Shown here: positions 22,018 through 32,125 of the stretch, one piece after another
Numbering within the stretch: the first letter of the stretch is position 1
Layout: each line of letters starts with the position of its first letter
Position numbers and translations under genes: made by a program
Notes under the pieces: model-generated
Databases searched by the model: none
Seen by the model: the letters and a program-made list of their open reading frames with translations, nothing else
Told to the model about the DNA's origin: nothing
DNA from: Pseudorhizobium banfieldiae
Lineage (GTDB): Bacteria > Pseudomonadota > Alphaproteobacteria > Rhizobiales > Rhizobiaceae
Assembly: GCF_000967425.1 (NCBI RefSeq)
Contig: NZ_FO082820.1
Coordinates: 1,550,001-1,614,000 of the forward strand
Length of the DNA stretch: 64,000 nucleotides
Direction of reading: 5' to 3'

Positions 22018-22030
22018 GCAGTAATACTGC
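22018..22030. promoter_or_regulatory. Small palindrome upstream of dusB
   Basis: GCAGT-AAT-ACTGC, a perfect 5-bp inverted repeat 20 bp before the dusB start in the ispDF/dusB divergent gap. It could be an operator or a leader hairpin; it does not match the NtrC consensus spacing (TGCAC-N7-GTGCA). Confidence 0.3.
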
Positions 22031-22049
22031 GTGCCCGAAAGATTGTCAT

Positions 22050-23048
22050 TTGCCTGTTCCGCATCTTGCCACTCCCCTCAGCATCGGACCGGTCACCATC
22101 AGGAACCGGGTGGTTCTGGCGCCAATGTCCGGGGTGACCGACCTGCCGTTTCGCGAGATTGCCTGGCGATGGGGCGCCGGACTGGTCGTCACCGAGATGA
22201 TCGCCAGCCGCGAGCTTGCCATGTCCCGCGGTGAATCCTGGGCCCGCCTGAAGCGCGCCGGACTTGGTCCGCACATGGTCCAGCTCGCCGGCCGCGAGCC
22301 GCACTGGATGGCCGAGGCCGCCCGTATCGCGGCCGACAACGGGGCGGACATCATCGACATCAACATGGGCTGTCCCGCCAAGAAGGTAACCGGCGGCCTT
22401 TCCGGCTCGGCGCTGATGCGTGATCCCGTGCTGGCCCTTTCGCTGATCGAGGCGACGGTGAAGGCGGTGGATGTGCCGGTCACCCTGAAGATGCGTCTCG
22501 GGTGGGACGGGAACTCGATCAACGCGCCGCAGATCGCCCGTCAGGCGGAGGAGGCCGGCGTCAGGCTTGTCACGATACACGGTCGAACCCGCATGCAGTT
22601 CTACGAGGGAAGGGCGGACTGGAACGCCATTCGCGCGGTGCGCGAGGCGATCTCCGTGCCGCTCATCGCCAATGGCGACGTTCAATCTCCCGCGGATGCG
22701 CGCGAGATCCTCGCCGCCTCCGGTGCCGATGCCGTCATGATGGGCCGTGGCGCCCAGGGAAGGCCTTGGCATGTCGGAGCAATCGCCGACCACCCGCCTC
22801 CCTCTCGCGAGCAGCAGAGGGAGATTGTCGCCGAACACTACGAGGCGATGCTTGCCTTCTACGGACGGGAAGCCGGGCTGCGGCACGCCCGCAAGCACCT
22901 TGGCTGGTACATCGATCGGTTGGCGCCGTCGCTTCCCGTCGAGGACAAGGCCGCGATCTTCCGATCCACCGATCCAGAGGATGTCATGCAGAAGATGATG
23001 CAGGCGCTGCAGGTCCAGGCAGAGCCGACCGCGAGGGAGGCCGCATGA
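22050..23048 (+). CDS. dusB: tRNA-dihydrouridine synthase DusB (NifR3 family)
   Basis: FMN-dependent enzyme that reduces uridine to dihydrouridine in tRNA. The 332-residue product has the N-terminal [15 protein letters not shown], the catalytic-cysteine motif [13 protein letters not shown], and [11 protein letters not shown]. The gene is the classical nifR3 at the head of the rhizobial ntrBC operon. The start is TTG at 22050; the next in-frame ATG would delete conserved sequence, so TTG is kept. The stop overlaps the ntrB start in ATGA. Confidence 0.95.
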   Translation: MPVPHLATPLSIGPVTIRNRVVLAPMSGVTDLPFREIAWRWGAGLVVTEMIASRELAMSRGESWARLKRAGLGPHMVQLAGREPHWMAEAARIAADNGADIIDINMGCPAKKVTGGLSGSALMRDPVLALSLIEATVKAVDVPVTLKMRLGWDGNSINAPQIARQAEEAGVRLVTIHGRTRMQFYEGRADWNAIRAVREAISVPLIANGDVQSPADAREILAASGADAVMMGRGAQGRPWHVGAIADHPPPSREQQREIVAEHYEAMLAFYGREAGLRHARKHLGWYIDRLAPSLPVEDKAAIFRSTDPEDVMQKMMQALQVQAEPTAREAA

Positions 23049-24193
23049 ACAAGCCCCAGCCGCCGTCGGGGGACAATGCGCTGGCGCTCGCCGTCCTCAA
23101 TTCCGTTCAGAACCCGGTGATCCTCGTGGATCCTGCCGGGCACGTCGCCTTCGCGAACTGGGAGGCCGAATCCTTCTTCGGAGCCAGTGCCGCGCAACTC
23201 GCCCGCCATGACATCGCGACGCTCATTCCGTTCGGCAGCCCGCTCCTGGCGTTGATCGACCAGGTTCGGGAGCGCAGGGCGCCTGTCAACGAGTACCGGG
23301 TCGATCTGTCGTCGCCGCGGCTCGGTCAGGAAAAACTGGTGGACCTTTATGTGGCTCCGGTCGTCAGCGAGCCCGGTTCTGTCGTCGTCGTGTTCCAGGA
23401 ACGCTCCATGGCCGACAAGATCGACAGGCAGCTGACCCATCGCGCCGCGGCCCGTTCGGTGACCGGCCTCGCCTCGATGTTGGCGCACGAGATCAAGAAT
23501 CCGCTCTCGGGCATCCGTGGGGCAGCACAATTGCTCGAAACCTCGGTCGAAAGCGAGGATCGGGCGCTGACCAGGCTGATCTGTGACGAGACGGACCGCA
23601 TCGTGTCGCTCGTCGACCGCATGGAGGTCTTTTCCGATGAGCGGCCGGTGGACCGGCAGCCCCTCAACATCCATTCGGTTCTCGACCACGTGAAGGCGAT
23701 TGCCCGGGCGGGCTTCGGCCGTCACATCAGGTTTTCGGAGAACTACGATCCCTCGCTGCCGCCGGTCCACGCCAATCGCGACCAGCTGGTGCAGGTCTTC
23801 CTCAACCTGGTGAAGAACGCCGCCGAGGCCATCGGCGACCAGGCCGACGGCGAGATCATGCTCACCACGGCCTACCGTCCCGGCATCCGCCTTTCCGTCG
23901 CCGGGTCTCGGGAGAAGATCTCCCTGCCGCTGGAATTCTGCGTGATCGACAATGGCCCTGGCGTCCCGGCCGACCTGCTGCCGGACCTCTTCGACCCTTT
24001 CATCACCACAAAAACCAACGGCTCCGGCCTTGGTCTGGCGCTGGTGGCCAAGATCATCGGCGCCCATGGCGGCATCGTCGAGTGCGACAGCCAGGCTCGC
24101 CGGACCGTGTTCCGTGTCCTGATGCCGATGCACAAGGAGGAGAGTGCGCTGGAGCAAGATGCTGCCCATAGAATGACAGGAAAAGCCCAATGA
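23045..24193 (+). CDS. ntrB: Nitrogen regulation sensor kinase NtrB (GlnL)
   Basis: Cytoplasmic histidine kinase/phosphatase that sets NtrC phosphorylation in response to PII and nitrogen status. The 382-residue product has an N-terminal PAS domain (about 15-120), the phosphoacceptor H148 in [15 protein letters not shown], and an ATPase domain with N, G1 (DNGPGVP) and G2 (GSGLGLALV) boxes. There are no membrane segments, as expected. Start and stop both overlap neighbours by four bases, making a tightly coupled dusB-ntrB-ntrC operon. Confidence 0.97.
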   Translation: MNKPQPPSGDNALALAVLNSVQNPVILVDPAGHVAFANWEAESFFGASAAQLARHDIATLIPFGSPLLALIDQVRERRAPVNEYRVDLSSPRLGQEKLVDLYVAPVVSEPGSVVVVFQERSMADKIDRQLTHRAAARSVTGLASMLAHEIKNPLSGIRGAAQLLETSVESEDRALTRLICDETDRIVSLVDRMEVFSDERPVDRQPLNIHSVLDHVKAIARAGFGRHIRFSENYDPSLPPVHANRDQLVQVFLNLVKNAAEAIGDQADGEIMLTTAYRPGIRLSVAGSREKISLPLEFCVIDNGPGVPADLLPDLFDPFITTKTNGSGLGLALVAKIIGAHGGIVECDSQARRTVFRVLMPMHKEESALEQDAAHRMTGKAQ

Positions 24194-25641
24194 CTGCCAC
24201 CATCCTTGTCGCCGATGACGACGCGGCCATCCGCACCGTACTCAACCAGGCGCTGACGCGTGCGGGCTACGACGTCCGCATCACCTCCAATGCCGCGACC
24301 CTCTGGCGCTGGGTCTCGGCGGGCGAGGGGGATCTCGTGGTGACGGACGTGGTCATGCCGGACGAGAATGCTTTCGACCTGCTGCCGCGCATCAAGAAGG
24401 CGCGTCCCGACCTGCCGGTGCTGGTCATGAGCGCCCAGAACACCTTCATGACGGCCATCAAGGCGTCGGAGAAGGGGGCATACGACTATCTGCCCAAGCC
24501 CTTCGACCTCACCGAACTGATCGCCATCATCGGCCGCGCATTGGCCGAGCCGAAGAAGAAGCCTGCCCGTCTGGAGGATGACACGCAGGATGGCATGCCG
24601 CTGGTCGGACGTTCCGCCGCCATGCAGGAGATCTACCGGGTCCTTGCCCGCCTCATGCAGACGGATCTGACGCTGATGATCACCGGCGAATCAGGCACCG
24701 GCAAGGAACTCGTCGCCCGGGCTCTGCATGACTACGGCAAGCGCCGCAACGGCCCCTTCGTGGCGATCAACATGGCCGCCATCCCGCGTGACCTGATCGA
24801 GTCCGAACTCTTCGGTCATGAGAAGGGCGCCTTCACCGGCGCGCAGGCGCGCTCGACCGGTCGCTTCGAGCAGGCCGAGGGCGGCACGCTCTTCCTCGAC
24901 GAAATCGGTGACATGCCGATGGACGCGCAGACGCGTCTCCTGCGCGTCCTGCAGCAGGGCGAGTACACGACCGTCGGCGGCCGCACCCCGATCCGCACCG
25001 ATGTCCGCATCGTCGCCGCCACCAACAAAGACCTGAAGCAACTCATCAATCAGGGCCTCTTCCGCGAAGATCTGTATTACCGCCTGAACGTCGTCCCGCT
25101 GCGCCTGCCGCCCTTGCGTGACCGGGCGGAGGACATTCCCGACCTGGTTCGCCACTTCATGCAGATGGGCGAAAAGGAAGGGCTGGACGTCAAGCGCTTC
25201 GATAGCGAGGCGCTCGATGCGATGAAGGCCTATGCCTGGCCCGGCAACGTTCGCGAACTTGAAAACCTGATGCGCCGGCTGATGGCGCTCTACCCGCAGG
25301 ACGTCATCACCCGCGAGATCATCGACGCCGAATTGCGCTCGGACACGCCCGACAGCCCGATGGAAAAGCTCGGACCGCGCGGCGAGGCGCTGTCGATCTC
25401 TCAGGCTGTGGAGGAGAACATGCGCTCCTATTTCGCCAGCTTCGGTGACAGCCTGCCGCCGCCTGGCCTCTACGAGCGCGTACTGCGGGAGATGGAATAC
25501 CCGCTGATCCTCGCGGCTTTGACCGCCACCCGCGGCAACCAGATAAAGGCAGCCGATCTGCTCGGGCTCAACCGGAACACCTTGCGCAAGAAGATCAGGG
25601 AGCTTGGCGTCTCCGTCTATCGCAGCGCGCGCAGTGCATGA
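24190..25641 (+). CDS. ntrC: Nitrogen regulation response regulator NtrC
   Basis: Sigma-54-dependent activator of nitrogen assimilation genes. The 483-residue product has a receiver domain with phosphoacceptor D53, an AAA+ domain with Walker A GESGTGKE at 166-173 and the sigma-54-contacting GAFTGA loop at 213-218, and a C-terminal Fis-type helix-turn-helix ([17 protein letters not shown]). All features needed for transcription activation are intact. It overlaps ntrB by four bases and is followed by ntrY after 163 bp. Confidence 0.98.
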   Translation: MTATILVADDDAAIRTVLNQALTRAGYDVRITSNAATLWRWVSAGEGDLVVTDVVMPDENAFDLLPRIKKARPDLPVLVMSAQNTFMTAIKASEKGAYDYLPKPFDLTELIAIIGRALAEPKKKPARLEDDTQDGMPLVGRSAAMQEIYRVLARLMQTDLTLMITGESGTGKELVARALHDYGKRRNGPFVAINMAAIPRDLIESELFGHEKGAFTGAQARSTGRFEQAEGGTLFLDEIGDMPMDAQTRLLRVLQQGEYTTVGGRTPIRTDVRIVAATNKDLKQLINQGLFREDLYYRLNVVPLRLPPLRDRAEDIPDLVRHFMQMGEKEGLDVKRFDSEALDAMKAYAWPGNVRELENLMRRLMALYPQDVITREIIDAELRSDTPDSPMEKLGPRGEALSISQAVEENMRSYFASFGDSLPPPGLYERVLREMEYPLILAALTATRGNQIKAADLLGLNRNTLRKKIRELGVSVYRSARSA

Positions 25642-25688
25642 ACCCTGATTGACTCTCCACGGGTTTCCGTTGCACTTTCGCCACATTG

Positions 25689-25706
25689 CGTTGCTTATTG
25701 GCAACG
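25689..25706. promoter_or_regulatory. Inverted repeat upstream of ntrY
   Basis: CGTTGC-TTATTG-GCAACG, perfect 6-bp arms, about 100 bp before ntrY in the ntrC/ntrY gap. It may be a regulator site or a weak terminator for the ntrBC transcript; no T run follows. Confidence 0.35.
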
Positions 25707-25804
25707 AATCTCGCTGATGCGGGCATTGCGCTCGCGGGTAGACAGGAAGTCGGGTGCGGCGCTGACGGCAGCGAACTGATCTCGCACGCGCAAGGAGTTT
25801 AGCA

Positions 25805-28075
25805 ATGGTCGAGGGCGTCTTTTCGCCCGCGGAAGAAGCCGGATCGGATCTTGATGCCCAGGACCGTCGCGCATCCTTCGCATTGCCGGGCCTCCTGCTT
25901 GCCGGCGGGGCGCTTCTCTGCGCTATCCTGACGCTCTTCGTCCTGCTCGGCCTTACGCCGATCGCCCCCACCACGCCGGTGGTCATCGCCTCCGCCGTTC
26001 TCAACGGCATCTTCGTTGTCGGCCTTCTCTATCTCATTGGTCGGGAGCTCAGCCGGCTCCTGAGAGCGCGCAACCGGGGACGGGCGGCCGCCCGTCTTCA
26101 CATCCGTGTCGTTGCGCTTTTCTCGATCGTGGCGATCACGCCTGCGGTGCTTGTGGCACTGTTCGCGAGCATCACGCTGAGCGCGGGCCTCGACCGCTGG
26201 TTCTCCATCCGCACGCAATCTATTGTCCGGTCCTCCACCGAGGTGGCGCAGGCCTACATGATGGAGAATGCGAGCTACCTGCAGGGTCAGACGGTTTCGA
26301 TGGCCAATGACCTCGAGCGCAATCGCGCCACCTTCTATCTGGACCGCACCGGCTTCGTCGACCTGATGACCCGCCAGGCACGCGGCAGGGGGCTCCTGGG
26401 CGCCTTCCTCGTTCGGGAGGACGGGGCGGCGATCGCCCAGGCCGACATCTCGACGGAGCGCCCGCTCCCGGCCATACCCAAGGATGCTTTGGAAAAGGCG
26501 GCCGCAGGGCAGCCGACGCTGATCCCGCCGGGCGTCACCAATCTCGTCGGCGCCATCATCAAGCTGGATGCGTTTCCGGGGACATTCCTCTACACCATTC
26601 GCGCCGTTGATCCGAAGGTCATGGCCGCGATGCGCCTGATGGAGGACAATACGGCCGAATACCAGGCCATGGAGGCCGGCCGGGCATCGCTGCAGTTCGC
26701 GTTTGCGATCGTCTATCTCGGATTCGCATTGATCGTCCTCCTGGCGGCCATATGGACAGCCATCGCCGTTGCCGACCGGATCGTTCGTCCCATCCGGCTT
26801 CTGATCAGCGCAGCCGACAGCGTCGCCACGGGAGACTTGAACGTGGTCGTTCCGGTACGGGCGGCCGATGGCGATGTCGGCAGCCTGTCGCGCACCTTCA
26901 ACAAGATGATTTCCGAGATTCGCAGCCAGCGCGACGAGATCCTCGAGGCCAAGGATGAGGTGGACGATCGCCGGCGGTTCATCGAGGCGGTTCTCTCGGG
27001 CGTGACCGCTGCCGTCATTGGCGTCGAGGACGACCGGCGGATCACCATCGTCAATCCGTCCGCTGAGGCGTTCCTGGGTCTGTCGGCCGAGCGGTTGATC
27101 GGGCGCAATCTCTCCGAAGTCGTGCCGGAGATCGACAGCGTCCTTTCGGAGGCTGCCTCCCGCGCCCGTAACGACTTCCGCAAGCAGGTCAACCTGATGC
27201 GGGGCGGCAAGGAGCGGACGCTGAGCGTCCAGGTGACGCGGGAAGAGCAGAGCACCTCTCGCGATTCCTATGTCATTACGCTCGACGACATCACCGACCT
27301 CGTCATCGCCCAGCGGTCGACCGCCTGGGCAGATGTGGCGCGTCGGATCGCGCACGAGATCAAGAATCCGCTGACGCCGATCCAGCTTTCGGCCGAGCGC
27401 TTGAAGCGCCGCTACGGCAAGCAGATCGCCGACGATGACCGGGCGGTCTTCGACCAGTGCACGGACACGATCGTGCGCCAGGTGGGGGATATCGGACGCA
27501 TGGTGGACGAATTTTCCTCCTTTGCTCGGATGCCGAAGCCGGCGAAGGAGCAGACGGATCTGCGCGACATTCTGCGCGATGCGGTCTTCCTGAGGGAAAT
27601 GGGTACCACCCACGTGGAGTTTCTGCGGGAACTGGGCGACGAGCCCCTGGTCGGAATGTTCGACGCGCGCATGCTCGGCCAGGCCTTCGGCAACCTCGTC
27701 AAGAATGCGGTGGAAGCCATTGAGGCCGTGCCGGGCGATCAGGAGCGCGAAGGGCGGAAGGTCTGGGTCAGGGCGAACTACGAACCGGCCCGCGATACTT
27801 TCGTTGTCGACATCATCGACAACGGCAGCGGGCTTCCGGCGGAGAACCGGCACCAGATTCTGGAGCCGTACATGACGATGCGCGAAAAGGGCACGGGACT
27901 TGGCCTGGCCATCGTCAAGAAGATCATCGAGGAGCATGGGGGGCAGATTGAACTGCATGATGCGCCCCCTGAGTTCGATCATGGCCGCGGTGCCATGATC
28001 AGGGTCCTGCTGCCGCACATGGTAGCGGGCGGGACCGGAACTGAAACTGATAGGGAACTCGCATATGGCGTCTGA
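25805..28075 (+). CDS. ntrY: Membrane sensor histidine kinase NtrY
   Basis: Sensor of the NtrYX system, which affects nitrogen metabolism, redox response and envelope properties in alphaproteobacteria. The 756-residue product has two N-terminal membrane segments (from about residue 25 and 60), another pair bounding a periplasmic region, a late segment near 300-325, then HAMP, PAS (about 390-490), the phosphoacceptor H517 in [19 protein letters not shown], and a full ATPase domain (DNGSGLP, GTGLGLAIVKKI). It starts at ATG 25805 after AAGGAG and overlaps ntrX by 11 bp. Confidence 0.96.
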   Translation: MVEGVFSPAEEAGSDLDAQDRRASFALPGLLLAGGALLCAILTLFVLLGLTPIAPTTPVVIASAVLNGIFVVGLLYLIGRELSRLLRARNRGRAAARLHIRVVALFSIVAITPAVLVALFASITLSAGLDRWFSIRTQSIVRSSTEVAQAYMMENASYLQGQTVSMANDLERNRATFYLDRTGFVDLMTRQARGRGLLGAFLVREDGAAIAQADISTERPLPAIPKDALEKAAAGQPTLIPPGVTNLVGAIIKLDAFPGTFLYTIRAVDPKVMAAMRLMEDNTAEYQAMEAGRASLQFAFAIVYLGFALIVLLAAIWTAIAVADRIVRPIRLLISAADSVATGDLNVVVPVRAADGDVGSLSRTFNKMISEIRSQRDEILEAKDEVDDRRRFIEAVLSGVTAAVIGVEDDRRITIVNPSAEAFLGLSAERLIGRNLSEVVPEIDSVLSEAASRARNDFRKQVNLMRGGKERTLSVQVTREEQSTSRDSYVITLDDITDLVIAQRSTAWADVARRIAHEIKNPLTPIQLSAERLKRRYGKQIADDDRAVFDQCTDTIVRQVGDIGRMVDEFSSFARMPKPAKEQTDLRDILRDAVFLREMGTTHVEFLRELGDEPLVGMFDARMLGQAFGNLVKNAVEAIEAVPGDQEREGRKVWVRANYEPARDTFVVDIIDNGSGLPAENRHQILEPYMTMREKGTGLGLAIVKKIIEEHGGQIELHDAPPEFDHGRGAMIRVLLPHMVAGGTGTETDRELAYGV

Positions 28076-29429
28076 TATTCTGGTCGTGGACGACGAGGTG
28101 GACATCCGCGAGATCGTTTCCGGAATCCTTTCCGACGAGGGTCACGAGACCCGGACGGCGCATGACAGCGACAGCGCGCTGGCCGCCATCTCCGATCGTG
28201 TGCCACGGCTCGTCTTTCTCGACATCTGGATGCAGGGCTCCAAGCTCGACGGCCTCGCCCTGCTCGACGAGATCAAGAACCGGCATCCTGACCTGCCCGT
28301 CGTGATGATTTCCGGTCACGGCAACATCGAGACCGCCGTGTCGGCGATCAAGCGCGGCGCCTTCGATTTCATCGAAAAGCCGTTCAAGGCAGACCGGCTG
28401 ATCCTGATCGCCGAGCGGGCGCTGGAGAACTCGAAGCTGAAGCGCGAGGTCAGCGAGCTAAAGCGGCGGACCGGTGACGCCGTGGAACTCGTCGGCACCT
28501 CCGTTGCGGTGTCCCAGCTTCGCCAGACCATCGACAAGGTCGCGCCGACCAACAGCCGCATCATGATTCTCGGCCCGTCCGGCTCCGGAAAGGAACTGGT
28601 CGCCCGGATGATCCACCGCAAGTCGTCCCGCGCCAACGGTCCGTTCGTTGCCCTGAATGCGGCGACAATTACGCCAGACCGGATGGAGATCGCTCTCTTC
28701 GGCACCGAGGGCGGCCCTGGCCAGCAGCGCAAGATCGGCGCCTTGGAGGAGGCACATCGTGGCATCCTTTATCTCGACGAAGTAGGCGAGATGCCGCGCG
28801 AGACGCAGAATAAGATCCTCCGTGTCCTCGTCGACCAGCAGTTTGAGCGGGTCGGAGGTTCGAAGCGGGTCAAGGTGGACGTACGGATCATCTCATCGAC
28901 CGCTTACAATCTGGAGAGCTTGATCGCCGAGAGCATCTTCCGCGAGGATCTTTACCACAGGCTCGCCGTCGTGCCGGTGAAGGTCCCGGCGCTGGCCGAG
29001 CGGCGCGAGGACATCCCCTTTCTGGTCGACATGTTCATGCGCCAGATTTCTGAACAGGCCGGCATTCGCACTCGCCGGATCGGCGAAGACGCTATGGCGG
29101 TGCTGCAGGCCCATGACTGGCCCGGCAATATCCGTCAGCTCCGCAACAATATCGAGCGGCTGATGATCTTGGCGCGAGGTGACAGCCCCGACAGCGTGAT
29201 CTCGGCCGACATGCTGCCGACCGACCTCGGCGACATGCTCCCGAAGATTTCCTCCCAGGGCGATCACCACATCATGACCTTGCCGCTCCGCGAGGCCCGT
29301 GAAATGTTCGAACGCGATTACCTGATCGCGCAGATCAACCGCTTCGGCGGCAACATTTCGCGGACGGCGGAATTCGTCGGCATGGAACGGTCGGCCCTGC
29401 ATCGCAAGCTCAAGTCCCTCGGCGTCTAG
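28065..29429 (+). CDS. ntrX: Response regulator NtrX
   Basis: Partner of NtrY. The 454-residue product has a receiver domain with D53, an AAA+ domain with Walker A GPSGSGKE near residue 170, and a C-terminal Fis-type helix-turn-helix (NISRTAEFVGMERSALHRKLKSL). The loop that should read GAFTGA reads FGTEGGPGQ (around residue 212), so sigma-54 contact is not expected; this loss is known for alphaproteobacterial NtrX, which can act with other holoenzymes or as a repressor. The 11-bp overlap with ntrY indicates coupling. Confidence 0.96.
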   Translation: MASDILVVDDEVDIREIVSGILSDEGHETRTAHDSDSALAAISDRVPRLVFLDIWMQGSKLDGLALLDEIKNRHPDLPVVMISGHGNIETAVSAIKRGAFDFIEKPFKADRLILIAERALENSKLKREVSELKRRTGDAVELVGTSVAVSQLRQTIDKVAPTNSRIMILGPSGSGKELVARMIHRKSSRANGPFVALNAATITPDRMEIALFGTEGGPGQQRKIGALEEAHRGILYLDEVGEMPRETQNKILRVLVDQQFERVGGSKRVKVDVRIISSTAYNLESLIAESIFREDLYHRLAVVPVKVPALAERREDIPFLVDMFMRQISEQAGIRTRRIGEDAMAVLQAHDWPGNIRQLRNNIERLMILARGDSPDSVISADMLPTDLGDMLPKISSQGDHHIMTLPLREAREMFERDYLIAQINRFGGNISRTAEFVGMERSALHRKLKSLGV

Positions 29430-29464
29430 GCCAGTCTCGGGCCTGCAGCCATGAAAGAAACCCC

Positions 29465-30841
29465 ATGAAAGTTATTATTTGCGGAGCGGGGCAGGTCGGA
29501 TACGGCATTGCCGAGCGCCTGTCCCAGGAAGACAACGACGTCTCCGTCATCGACACGTCCGCCTCGCTGGTGAACGCGATCACCGAGACGCTGGATGTGC
29601 GGGGCTATGTCGGGCACGGGGCGCATCCCGACATTTTGGCCAAGGCCGGCGCCGAACAGGCGGACATGATCATCGCCGTGACGCTTTACGACGAGGTCAA
29701 TATCGTCGCCTGCGAGGTGGCCCAGGCTCTGTTCAGCGTCCCCACCAAGATTGCCCGAATCCGCGCCCAGAGCTATCTGGCACCGGAATATTCGGATCTC
29801 TTCAGCCGCCAGAACATGTCGATCGATGTGACCATCTCGCCGGAGATCGAGGTCGGCAAGATGGTGCTGCGGCGCATTTCCTTCCCAGGCGCGACGGACA
29901 TCGTCCGGTTTGCAGAGGACACGATTGCCATGCTGGCAATCGAGTGCATGGAGGATTGCCCCGTCCTCAACACGCCGCTCCAGCAGTTGAGCCAGCTCTT
30001 CCCCGACCTGATGGCGACCGTTGTCGGCATCTACCGCAATGGCAGGCTGGCCGTCAGCCGGTCGGCGGACCAACTGGAAGCGGGAGATCTCGCCTATGTC
30101 ATCTGCCAGCGTGACCACGTGCGTCGTACGCTGGGTCTCTTCGGGCATGAGGAACAGGAAGCGCGCCGCATCATCATCGCCGGCGGGGGCAACATCGGCC
30201 ACTATGTCGCACGCACCATCGAACAACTCCAGCCGAGAACCAGGCTGAAGATCATCGAGACCGATCGCGAGCGCGCCGCCGCCATTTCCGAGCAATTGCG
30301 CAACGCGGTCGTCCTGCATGGCTCAGCCCTCGACCAGAACATCCTGCAGCAGGCGGATGTCCAGGACGCGGACCTCTTCGTCAGCCTGACCAACAGCGAT
30401 CAGATCAACATCCTCGGGGCGGTGATGGCCAAGTCGCTCGGTTGCAAGTCGAACCTCGTGCTGATCAACAGCTCCTCGCTGAACAAGGTCACGCAGTCCC
30501 TCGGCATCGACGCGCAGATCAACCCGCGCGCCGTCACCATTTCCCGTGTGCTCCAGCATGTTCGCAAGGGACGCATCCGCTCCGTCTACGCCGTGCAACA
30601 GGGCTCGGCGGAGGTAATCGAGGCCGAGGCACTCGAGACGTCACCGCTGGTCGGCAAGCCTTTCCGCGAACTGGACCTGCCCGATGGCATCCGCATAGGC
30701 GCGATCTATCGCGGCGGTACCGTCATCCGCCCAAGCGGTGACACGAAGATCAAGGCGCATGATCGCGTCGTGCTGTTCTCCACCGCGGCGGCGGTCAAGA
30801 ATGTCGAGCAGATGTTCCGCGTCTCCATTCAATATTTCTGA
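29465..30841 (+). CDS. trkA: Trk potassium uptake system NAD-binding component TrkA
   Basis: Peripheral regulatory subunit of Trk-type K+ transporters. The 458-residue product is a tandem duplication: two TrkA-N Rossmann domains (MKVIICGAGQVGYGIAERLS at the start; RIIIAGGGNIGHYVA near residue 235), each followed by a TrkA-C domain. The genes for the membrane subunit TrkH/TrkG are not in this window. It sits directly after ntrX (35 bp), the common alphaproteobacterial order ntrX-trkA-dat-hfq. Confidence 0.95.
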   Translation: MKVIICGAGQVGYGIAERLSQEDNDVSVIDTSASLVNAITETLDVRGYVGHGAHPDILAKAGAEQADMIIAVTLYDEVNIVACEVAQALFSVPTKIARIRAQSYLAPEYSDLFSRQNMSIDVTISPEIEVGKMVLRRISFPGATDIVRFAEDTIAMLAIECMEDCPVLNTPLQQLSQLFPDLMATVVGIYRNGRLAVSRSADQLEAGDLAYVICQRDHVRRTLGLFGHEEQEARRIIIAGGGNIGHYVARTIEQLQPRTRLKIIETDRERAAAISEQLRNAVVLHGSALDQNILQQADVQDADLFVSLTNSDQINILGAVMAKSLGCKSNLVLINSSSLNKVTQSLGIDAQINPRAVTISRVLQHVRKGRIRSVYAVQQGSAEVIEAEALETSPLVGKPFRELDLPDGIRIGAIYRGGTVIRPSGDTKIKAHDRVVLFSTAAAVKNVEQMFRVSIQYF

Positions 30842-30864
30842 GCATCGATCGGATCGGCTAGCCC

Positions 30865-31728
30865 ATGTCCAGAATTGCCTATGTCAACGGCCGCTACCTT
30901 CCCCACTCCGACGCTGCCATCCACATCGAGGATCGCGGTTTCCAGTTCGCAGATGGTGTCTACGAGGTCTGCGAGGTTCGCGACGGACTGATCATCGACC
31001 TGACCCGGCATCTCGACCGGCTCGACCGGTCTCTCCGCGAACTGCGTATGGCAAGTCCGATGGCGCGTGAGCCGCTGAAGCTCGTCATCAGGGAAGTCCT
31101 CCGCCGCAACCGGGTCAGGAACGGTCTCTTCTACCTGCAGGTCACGCGCGGGGTCGCCCGTCGCGACCATTATTTCCCGGCCGCCGGCACTTCCCCGACG
31201 CTGACCATCACCGCAAAATCCGTCGATCCGCAGCCGGCCCGGGCGCGCTACGAGACGGGCATCAAGGTGATTACCGTGCCGGAGAACCGCTGGGACCGCG
31301 TCGACATCAAGACGGTCGGCCTTCTTCCCAATGTCCTGGTCAAGCAGCAGGCTAAGGATGCCGGCGCCCAGGACGCCATTTTCGTCGATGCCGCGGGCAA
31401 GGTCACCGAGGCGGCCTCCTCGAATGTCTGGATCGTCAGCGCCGACGGCGTGCTGGTGACCCGCCCGGCCGAGCACGGGATCCTGCGCGGCGTCACCCGC
31501 ACGACAGTCCTCGAGGTGGCCGCCAGCCTCTCGGTCCCCGTCGAGGAGCGTGAGTTCACGGTCGAGGAGATGCTCGCGGCGCGCGAAGTCTTCCTCACCT
31601 CGGCGACGGGCTCGTGTGTGCCGGTAGTTGCCGTCGACGGACGGACCATCGCCAACGGTCATCCGGGCAGCGTCGCCGCCGCCCTGCGTGGTGCCTTTTT
31701 GCACATTGCGGAAAAGACGCCGATTTGA
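30865..31728 (+). CDS. dat: D-amino-acid transaminase (class IV PLP aminotransferase)
   Basis: PLP-dependent fold-type IV aminotransferase, likely interconverting D-alanine and D-glutamate for peptidoglycan. The 287-residue product shows IEDRGFQFADGVYEV at the N terminus, the cofactor lysine K160 in LLPNVLVKQQAKDAGAQDA, and the phosphate-binding TSATGSCVPV. The branched-chain and aminodeoxychorismate enzymes share the fold; the D-amino-acid form is favoured by the N-terminal motif and by its conserved place beside hfq. It is 23 bp after trkA. Confidence 0.85.
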   Translation: MSRIAYVNGRYLPHSDAAIHIEDRGFQFADGVYEVCEVRDGLIIDLTRHLDRLDRSLRELRMASPMAREPLKLVIREVLRRNRVRNGLFYLQVTRGVARRDHYFPAAGTSPTLTITAKSVDPQPARARYETGIKVITVPENRWDRVDIKTVGLLPNVLVKQQAKDAGAQDAIFVDAAGKVTEAASSNVWIVSADGVLVTRPAEHGILRGVTRTTVLEVAASLSVPVEEREFTVEEMLAAREVFLTSATGSCVPVVAVDGRTIANGHPGSVAAALRGAFLHIAEKTPI

Positions 31729-31838
31729 TAACGAGGATTTCATTGGGGGATGGAAGCACGAGGGCGCTTCCCGTATTTCTCTGAAATGTGATCAGATCAT
31801 CCCGGCAGGATGCCGGCAAAAAAGAAAGAAGCGGCGCT

Positions 31839-32081
31839 ATGGCGGAACGTTCTCAGAACTTGCAGGACCTGTTTCTTAATACTGTCCGTAAGCAAAAGAT
31901 TTCTTTGACGATTTTTCTTATCAACGGTGTGAAGCTGACCGGCGTTGTCACCTCCTTCGACAATTTCTGCGTTCTCCTGCGCCGTGACGGCCATTCGCAA
32001 CTCGTGTATAAGCACGCGATCTCTACCATCATGCCCGGCCAGCCGATGCAGATGTTCGAGAGCGAAGAAAACGCGGCCTGA
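31839..32081 (+). CDS. hfq: RNA chaperone Hfq
   Basis: Hexameric Sm-like protein that pairs small RNAs with mRNAs. The 80-residue product has Sm1 ([36 protein letters not shown]) and Sm2 ([12 protein letters not shown]) with the RNA-binding YKHA, and a short acidic tail as in rhizobia. The ATG at 31839 gives the canonical [10 protein letters not shown] start. A 6-bp-stem hairpin (31802-31816, CCGGCA/TGCCGG) lies in the leader. hflX follows 44 bp downstream. Confidence 0.98.
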   Translation: MAERSQNLQDLFLNTVRKQKISLTIFLINGVKLTGVVTSFDNFCVLLRRDGHSQLVYKHAISTIMPGQPMQMFESEENAA

Positions 32082-32125
32082 CAGGACAGTAGCTGATTAA
32101 ACATCGCGACACCTCGAATGAATCG

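Noticed and set aside
22007..22035. NtrC binding site ahead of dusB
   Set aside because: The GCAGT-AAT-ACTGC palindrome lacks the TGCAC-N7-GTGCA spacing of NtrC sites.
25799..28105. Open frame of 768 codons on the minus strand opposite ntrY
   Set aside because: Shadow of ntrY; no recognisable domain, and ntrY has complete kinase motifs and coupling to ntrX.
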